From Mariniflexile jejuense (GTDB taxonomy: Bacteria; Bacteroidota; Bacteroidia; Flavobacteriales; Flavobacteriaceae): 64,000 bases of DNA. This document shows, piece after piece, positions 59,985-64,000 of the stretch (within the stretch, counting starts at the first letter, position 1; every line of letters starts with the position of its first letter). The translations under genes and the position numbers were made by a program. The notes under the pieces are model-generated. The model searched no databases, was not told the DNA's origin, and saw only the letters and a program-made list of their open reading frames with translations. The stretch covers positions 2,046,001 through 2,110,000 of the forward strand of contig NZ_JBHTJI010000001.1 of NCBI RefSeq assembly GCF_042675665.1, written 5' to 3'.

Positions 59985-61330
59985 TATCTATTAAAAGTTA
60001 AACGTTTTGCAGCCTTAACATCGTTAAATTTAGAATTTTGAAACACCAAATTACCGTTTAAAAAAGTATGGGTAATTCTCGATTTAAACGTTGTGCCTTC
60101 AAAAGGCGACCAACCACATTTGTATAAAATATTATCTTTTGTAACCGTCCATGGGTTATTCAAATCTACCAAAACCAAATCGGCAAAATAGCCTTCTTTT
60201 ATATAACCTCGTTTTTCAACTTGAAATAAAATAGCTGGATTATGGCACATTTTTTCTACAATTTTCTCTATTGAAATTTTACCTTTATGATGCATTTCTA
60301 ACATCGCTGGTAAAGCATGTTGTACTAATGGACCACCAGAAGGCGCTTTTGTATAAACGTTTTTCTTTTCTTCTATGGTATGTGGTGCGTGATCTGTAGC
60401 AATAACATCTATTCTATCATCCAACAAAGCTTCCCAAAGTTGGTCTCTATCAGCTTCTGTTTTTACTGCTGGATTCCATTTAATTAAGGTGCCTTTTTTA
60501 TCATAATCGGCATCAGTAAACCATAAATGATGTATGCAAACTTCGGAAGTAATTTTTTTATCTTTTAAAGGAATTTTATTACTAAACAAACTGGTTTCTT
60601 TTCCTGTTGATAAATGAAACACATGTAATCTTGCACCTGTTTTTTCGGCTAATTTTATCGCTTTTGAAGATGACAAGTAGCAAGCTTCTTCACTTCTAAT
60701 TATAGGATGATATTTTACAGGAATATCTTCACCAAAGGTTTCTAAATGTTCTTGAAAATTTTTATTTATAGTTGCTTCATCTTCACAATGAACAGAAATG
60801 AGCAATTGGGTGCTTTTGAAGATTTTTTCTAACACTTTGGCATCATCAACCAACATATTTCCTGTTGAAGATCCTAAAAACAATTTCAAACCTGCAACAT
60901 TTTTAGCGTCTACTTTTAAAATTTCATCCAAATTATCATTCGTGCCACCAAACATGAATGAATAGTTTGCATATGATGTTTTTGCAGCTATTGCAAATTT
61001 ATCTTCAAGCTTTTCTATGGTTGTTGTTTGCGGATTTGTGTTTGGCATTTCTATAAACGAAGTAATACCACCTGCTATTGCAGCTTTACTTTCTGTTTCA
61101 ATAGTTGCTTTTTGTGTTAACCCTGGTTCTCTAAAATGCACTTGATCATCTATAACACCTGGCAACAAGTACTTTCCTTCTGCATCAATAACAAAAACCT
61201 CTGAAGATTTTGCACTAATTGATTCGCTAATTTCTTTTATATAATCGCCTTCAATTAATATATCACCGTTAAAAATAACGCCTTCATTTACAATATGTGC
61301 GTTTTTAATAAGTATTGTTTTCTGCTTCAT
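59984..61330 (-). CDS. Dihydroorotase (PyrC/AllB type)
   Basis: 448 residues. TIM-barrel amidohydrolase: LLPGVIDDQVHFREPGLTQKATI, carboxylated-lysine segment VAGLKLFLGSSTG (K149), LLISVHCEDEATI with H181, and VIATDHAPHT. It converts dihydroorotate and carbamoyl-aspartate in pyrimidine synthesis. In the first motif the usual His-x-His is Gln63-x-His65. Lineage members with this change are, as far as I recall, known from other Bacteroidota, but one metal ligand is missing from the textbook set. The gene precedes DUF4296 and follows the GT2 by 10 bp. Confidence 0.92.
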   Translation of the reverse strand: MKQKTILIKNAHIVNEGVIFNGDILIEGDYIKEISESISAKSSEVFVIDAEGKYLLPGVIDDQVHFREPGLTQKATIETESKAAIAGGITSFIEMPNTNPQTTTIEKLEDKFAIAAKTSYANYSFMFGGTNDNLDEILKVDAKNVAGLKLFLGSSTGNMLVDDAKVLEKIFKSTQLLISVHCEDEATINKNFQEHLETFGEDIPVKYHPIIRSEEACYLSSSKAIKLAEKTGARLHVFHLSTGKETSLFSNKIPLKDKKITSEVCIHHLWFTDADYDKKGTLIKWNPAVKTEADRDQLWEALLDDRIDVIATDHAPHTIEEKKNVYTKAPSGGPLVQHALPAMLEMHHKGKISIEKIVEKMCHNPAILFQVEKRGYIKEGYFADLVLVDLNNPWTVTKDNILYKCGWSPFEGTTFKSRITHTFLNGNLVFQNSKFNDVKAAKRLTFNR

Positions 61331-61340
61331 AATTCTGTCT

Positions 61341-62063
61341 CTACTTTATAAATATGCTTTTTAACTTCATTGAAATTACCCCAAAAATAGCTTCGGAAAT
61401 AATACCTGAACTTAATTTTGATTCACCTAAAGTTCTATCGGTAAAAATTACGGGTACTTCAACTATTTTAAACTTTTTTAAATAGGTTTTAAATTTCATT
61501 TCAATTTGAAACGCATAGCCAATAAACTTTATTTTATCCAAATTTAATGCTTCTAAAACGGTTCGCTTATAGCATACAAACCCAGCGGTAGTGTCGTGTA
61601 TTTTCATGCCTGTAATAACGCGTACATAATGCGATGCAAAATACGACATTAGCACACGACTCATTGGCCAATTTACAACATTTACACCTGTAGCATAGCG
61701 TGAACCAATAGCTAAATCGGCACCTTCTATATGACATGCGTGGTGTAATCTTATCAAATCTTTTGGATCGTGTGAAAAATCGGCATCCATTTCAAAAATA
61801 TATTGATAGTTTCTTTTTAGACACCATTTAAACCCATGAATGTAAGCTGTACCTAAACCCGATTTTACTTTTCTAACCTCTAAAAACAACCTTTTAGGAA
61901 ACTCTTTTTGAAGTTCGTTTACTTTCATACCCGTTGAATCTGGCGAATTATCATCAACCACAAGAATATGTATAGCATCCGACTGAGAAAATACTGCCCT
62001 AATAATAGCTTCAATATTTTCTATTTCATTATATGTTGGAATGATTACAATAGTATCGGTCAT
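61341..62063 (-). CDS. Polyprenol-phosphate mannosyltransferase-like GT2
   Basis: 240 residues, one GT-A domain: IIPTYNEIENIEAII, VDDNSPDSTGMKV, EMDADFSHDPKDLI and the typical DPM1 segment LAIGSRYATGVNVVNWPMSR. No membrane-spanning C-terminal helices are evident beyond a short hydrophobic stretch. It resembles dolichyl/polyprenol-phosphate mannose synthases. It would load a sugar onto a lipid carrier. First gene of the operon with pyrC and DUF4296. Confidence 0.88.
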   Translation of the reverse strand: MTDTIVIIPTYNEIENIEAIIRAVFSQSDAIHILVVDDNSPDSTGMKVNELQKEFPKRLFLEVRKVKSGLGTAYIHGFKWCLKRNYQYIFEMDADFSHDPKDLIRLHHACHIEGADLAIGSRYATGVNVVNWPMSRVLMSYFASHYVRVITGMKIHDTTAGFVCYKRTVLEALNLDKIKFIGYAFQIEMKFKTYLKKFKIVEVPVIFTDRTLGESKLSSGIISEAIFGVISMKLKSIFIK

Positions 62064-62097
62064 TCGTTTCTTTTCTGAAATTTGGATTAATTTTTAG

Positions 62098-62105
62098 CAA
62101 ATGTA
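62098..62105 (-). promoter_or_regulatory. Candidate -7 box of the GT2-pyrC-DUF4296 operon
   Basis: On the minus strand TACATTTG matches TAnnTTTG. The start codon is at 62063, about 35 bp on. Confidence 0.45.
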
Positions 62106-62184
62106 CATTATTAGGTGTTTATTTATTTTAAATATTCCTTAATAATTACCTCTTCTTCTAAAATATTTATAATAATTTTACAGT

Positions 62185-62832
62185 ATGCTTAGGGATACTA
62201 TATCAAACGATTTTTTCACCATTTTATTAATGGTTGGTCTTTTTATTGTTGCTGCAGCAAAGGTTGCATCTCCAAAGCGTTTTAATGATTTTATTGCTGT
62301 TTTAGGCAACTCAAAATACCTTAAAATTTATTCTAGAGAACAAAAGTTTTTCGACAAATTTGATGCTTTATTATTTACAAATCTTATTATTTCAGTATCT
62401 CTTTTTGCTTTCATTACTTATAAATTTTTTACAGAAACCAATATAATTTCACCAGATGTGATGTTTAAAATATCATTTGGTATATGCGTATATATTTTAA
62501 TTAAAGTACTTCTTGAACGCCTTATTGGCAGCCTTTTTGAAATGGATATGATAATAGACCAATACCTTTTTCAAAAAATAAGTTATAAAAACTACTTAGG
62601 TGTTATTCTTATTCCTGTTAATGCTTTGCTACTTTACAGTTTTAAGCCAACATTAACATTTTTTTATGTAACTGTTATATTATTGATTATTATAGTATTG
62701 ATAGGGCTTTTTACTTCTTTTAAAGCGCATCAAAATTTAATAAAATACAACATCTTCTATTTTATTTTATATCTTTGCGCACTTGAAATTGCACCTTGTG
62801 TTATTTTATACAAAGCAATTATTTCTAAATAA
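62185..62832 (+). CDS. DUF4271 membrane protein
   Basis: 215 residues with about six helices. The layout, an early FTILLMVGLFIVAAAKVASPKRFNDFI and a later segment FLYSFKP-like (LLYSFKPTLTF), fits DUF4271, found in the Bacteroidota next to hemD. Function unknown. The next gene, hemD, starts 22 bp downstream. Confidence 0.85.
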   Translation: MLRDTISNDFFTILLMVGLFIVAAAKVASPKRFNDFIAVLGNSKYLKIYSREQKFFDKFDALLFTNLIISVSLFAFITYKFFTETNIISPDVMFKISFGICVYILIKVLLERLIGSLFEMDMIIDQYLFQKISYKNYLGVILIPVNALLLYSFKPTLTFFYVTVILLIIIVLIGLFTSFKAHQNLIKYNIFYFILYLCALEIAPCVILYKAIISK

Positions 62833-62854
62833 AACGAATAAACTACTTGCGCTT

Positions 62855-63604
62855 ATGAAAGTGAAAACCATTTTAGTATCTCAACCAGAACCTAAAATAG
62901 AAAACTCGCCTTACTTTGATTTAATTGAAAAACAAAAAGTAAAAATAGATTTCAGACCGTTTATTCATGTTGAAGGCGTTTCAGCAAAAGAAATAAGACA
63001 ACAAAAAGTTGATTTAAATAATTATACTGCAATTATTTTAACTAGCAGAAATGCCATTGATCACTTTTTTAGAGTTGCTGAAGAAATGCGTTTTAAAGTG
63101 CCCGATACCATGAAGTATTTCTGTCTATCGGAAGCTGTTGCTTTTTACCTTCAAAAATATGTGGTGTATAGAAAACGTAAAATTTATGTTGGAAAACGTA
63201 CGTTTTCAGAATTAGCACCACTTATTAAAAAATATAAAGACGAAAAGTTTTTATTACCAAACACCGATAAAGTAAAAGATGAAGTACCTAGCTCGTTAGA
63301 TGCTTTGGGTGTAGATTGGAAACAAGCTATTTTTTACAAAACAGTAATTAGCGACCTTTCTGATTTAGCTGATGTATATTACGATATTTTAGTGTTTTTT
63401 AGCCCTTCTGGAATTGATTCTTTATTTCATAATTTCCCAGACTTTAAACAAAACGACACGCGTATAGCTGTTTTTGGAGATACTACTATTAAAGCTGTTG
63501 AAGAAAGAGGTTTGCGTGTAGATATTGCTGCACCAACACCCGAAACACCATCTATGACGATGGCTTTAGAAAAATATATTGAAAAAGTAAACAAAGCAAA
63601 ATAA
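62855..63604 (+). CDS. hemD: Uroporphyrinogen-III synthase
   Basis: 249 residues from the ATG at 62855. An earlier ATG at 62783 overlaps DUF4271 and would add an unlikely extension. TILVSQPEPK, AIILTSRNAIDHFF, FCLSEAVAFYLQKYV, YVGKRTFSELAPLI, ILVFFSPSGIDSLFHNF and AVFGDTTIKAVEERGLRVDI are the expected HemD segments in order. It closes hydroxymethylbilane to uroporphyrinogen III in heme synthesis. It follows DUF4271, a pairing seen in the Bacteroidota. Confidence 0.93.
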   Translation: MKVKTILVSQPEPKIENSPYFDLIEKQKVKIDFRPFIHVEGVSAKEIRQQKVDLNNYTAIILTSRNAIDHFFRVAEEMRFKVPDTMKYFCLSEAVAFYLQKYVVYRKRKIYVGKRTFSELAPLIKKYKDEKFLLPNTDKVKDEVPSSLDALGVDWKQAIFYKTVISDLSDLADVYYDILVFFSPSGIDSLFHNFPDFKQNDTRIAVFGDTTIKAVEERGLRVDIAAPTPETPSMTMALEKYIEKVNKAK

Positions 63605-63622
63605 GCTTAGTTTTAAAACTAT

Positions 63623-63658
63623 AAAAAAAGGGATGATTTTAAAATCATCCCTTTTTTT
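63623..63658. terminator. Bidirectional terminator between hemD and pckA
   Basis: AAAAAAAGGGATGATTTT pairs perfectly with AAAATCATCCCTTTTTTT. It serves hemD (+) and pckA (-). Confidence 0.9.
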
Positions 63659-63659
63659 A

Positions 63660-64000
63660 TTAAAATGCATAGCGTTGCGGTCCGCCACGTCTAATTTCCT
63701 CACTAGCAAAGGCTTCAAATTTTTTAAAGTTTTCACGAAATGCATTAGAAAGTTTAAAAGCAGTTGTATAATAGGCTTCATCATTATTCCATGTAGCTCT
63801 TGGGCTTAACACACTAGTTGGCACACCAGGACATTCTCTAGGTTGTGCAACTCCAAAAACCGAGTGTATATGGTAATTATCATAATTATATAAGCCTAAA
63901 TCGCCATTTAATACCGCATTAATCATGGCTCTTGTGTATTTTAACTTCATACGTGTTCCTACACCATAAGGTCCACCTGTCCAGCCGGTATTTACTAACC
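63660..64000 (-). CDS. pckA: Phosphoenolpyruvate carboxykinase (ATP), C-terminal part (5' end outside window)
   Basis: The last 112 or so residues of the protein are visible. The frame is open to the window edge and begins with LVNTGWTGGPYGVGTRMKL. The end carries MINAVLNGDLGLYNYD, then FGVAQPRECPGVPTSVLSPRATW and FRENFKKFEAFASEEI, all characteristic of ATP-dependent PEPCK. It makes PEP and CO2 from oxaloacetate with ATP in gluconeogenesis. An internal Met lies at 63950, but the frame plainly continues upstream. It ends at the shared terminator. Confidence 0.95.
   Translation of the reverse strand, partial: LVNTGWTGGPYGVGTRMKLKYTRAMINAVLNGDLGLYNYDNYHIHSVFGVAQPRECPGVPTSVLSPRATWNNDEAYYTTAFKLSNAFRENFKKFEAFASEEIRRGGPQRYAF

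Overview
The window is an AT-rich, gene-dense chromosomal segment of a member of the Bacteroidota, almost certainly a Flavobacteriaceae. The evidence is two proteins with C-terminal type IX secretion (T9SS type A) sorting domains, families largely restricted to this phylum (DUF4296, DUF4271, DUF4407), a long Ala/Glu-rich tail on ribosomal protein S16, a DNA polymerase III alpha subunit with a fused N-terminal exonuclease, many candidate promoters of the Bacteroidota type (-7 box TAnnTTTG), and short dispersed palindromic repeats of kinds common in flavobacterial genomes. No prophage, transposase, CRISPR array or rRNA operon was seen. One tRNA gene (Asp, GTC) is present.

Layout. 1-7.4 kb: end of an M20 peptidase, a DMT exporter, a flavoprotein of the sulfide:quinone oxidoreductase type facing a DUF4407 membrane protein across a CRP/FNR-type operator, a STAS protein, an NTF2-like secreted protein, a PhnA-domain protein and a duplicated-domain secreted protein. 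7-12.4 kb: a tightly coupled minus-strand operon ruvC-hemW-cyclase-GNAT-yjbR, and a divergent flippase-like/GT2 pair. 12.4-18.1 kb: a BlaI repressor, a BlaR1/M56 membrane protease fused to a TonB-like domain and a lipoprotein with a related domain, then a TPR histidine kinase/LuxR response regulator pair. 18.5-20.7 kb: a LacI regulator and a HAD phosphatase with back-to-back promoters, and a tiny zinc-ribbon protein. 20.9-28.5 kb: a run of signalling proteins (two single-domain receivers, a PAS protein, a REC-GAF-PAS-sigma54 activator and a CHASE-like/PAS histidine kinase) with no obvious structural target gene beside them. 28.6-29.6 kb: a decayed gene, a string of small hairpins and tRNA-Asp.

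29.7-40 kb: DUF58, a ClpP-family protease, thioredoxin, a large lipoprotein, dnaE, a secreted lactonase-type beta-propeller, rpsP and rimM. 40-48 kb: a TrmN6-like methyltransferase, glutaryl-CoA dehydrogenase, a 1162-residue protein that I think is a pyrophosphate-type PEP carboxykinase, and a metallophosphoesterase. 47.7-51.4 kb: Fe-S genes (ferredoxin, NifU-like, Mrp) and trmB-lysE-ATL. 51.7-58.3 kb: a glycosyltransferase, a PhoR/PhoB-like pair, two T9SS cargo genes, a LuxE-like acyl-activating protein and tyrS. 58.5-64 kb: an SDR epimerase, the GT2-pyrC-DUF4296 operon, DUF4271-hemD, and the C-terminal part of ATP-dependent PEP carboxykinase (pckA).

The most interesting items are: the large PEPCK-like protein in a genome that also carries pckA; a dispersed repeat inserted in frame into hemW; a perfect 40-bp palindrome overlapping the candidate blaI promoter; the BlaR1-TonB arrangement; a consecutive array of small hairpins downstream of tRNA-Asp; and an eroded secreted-protein gene. 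No wholly new system could be demonstrated. All functional names rest on motif recognition by eye, and no database search was run.
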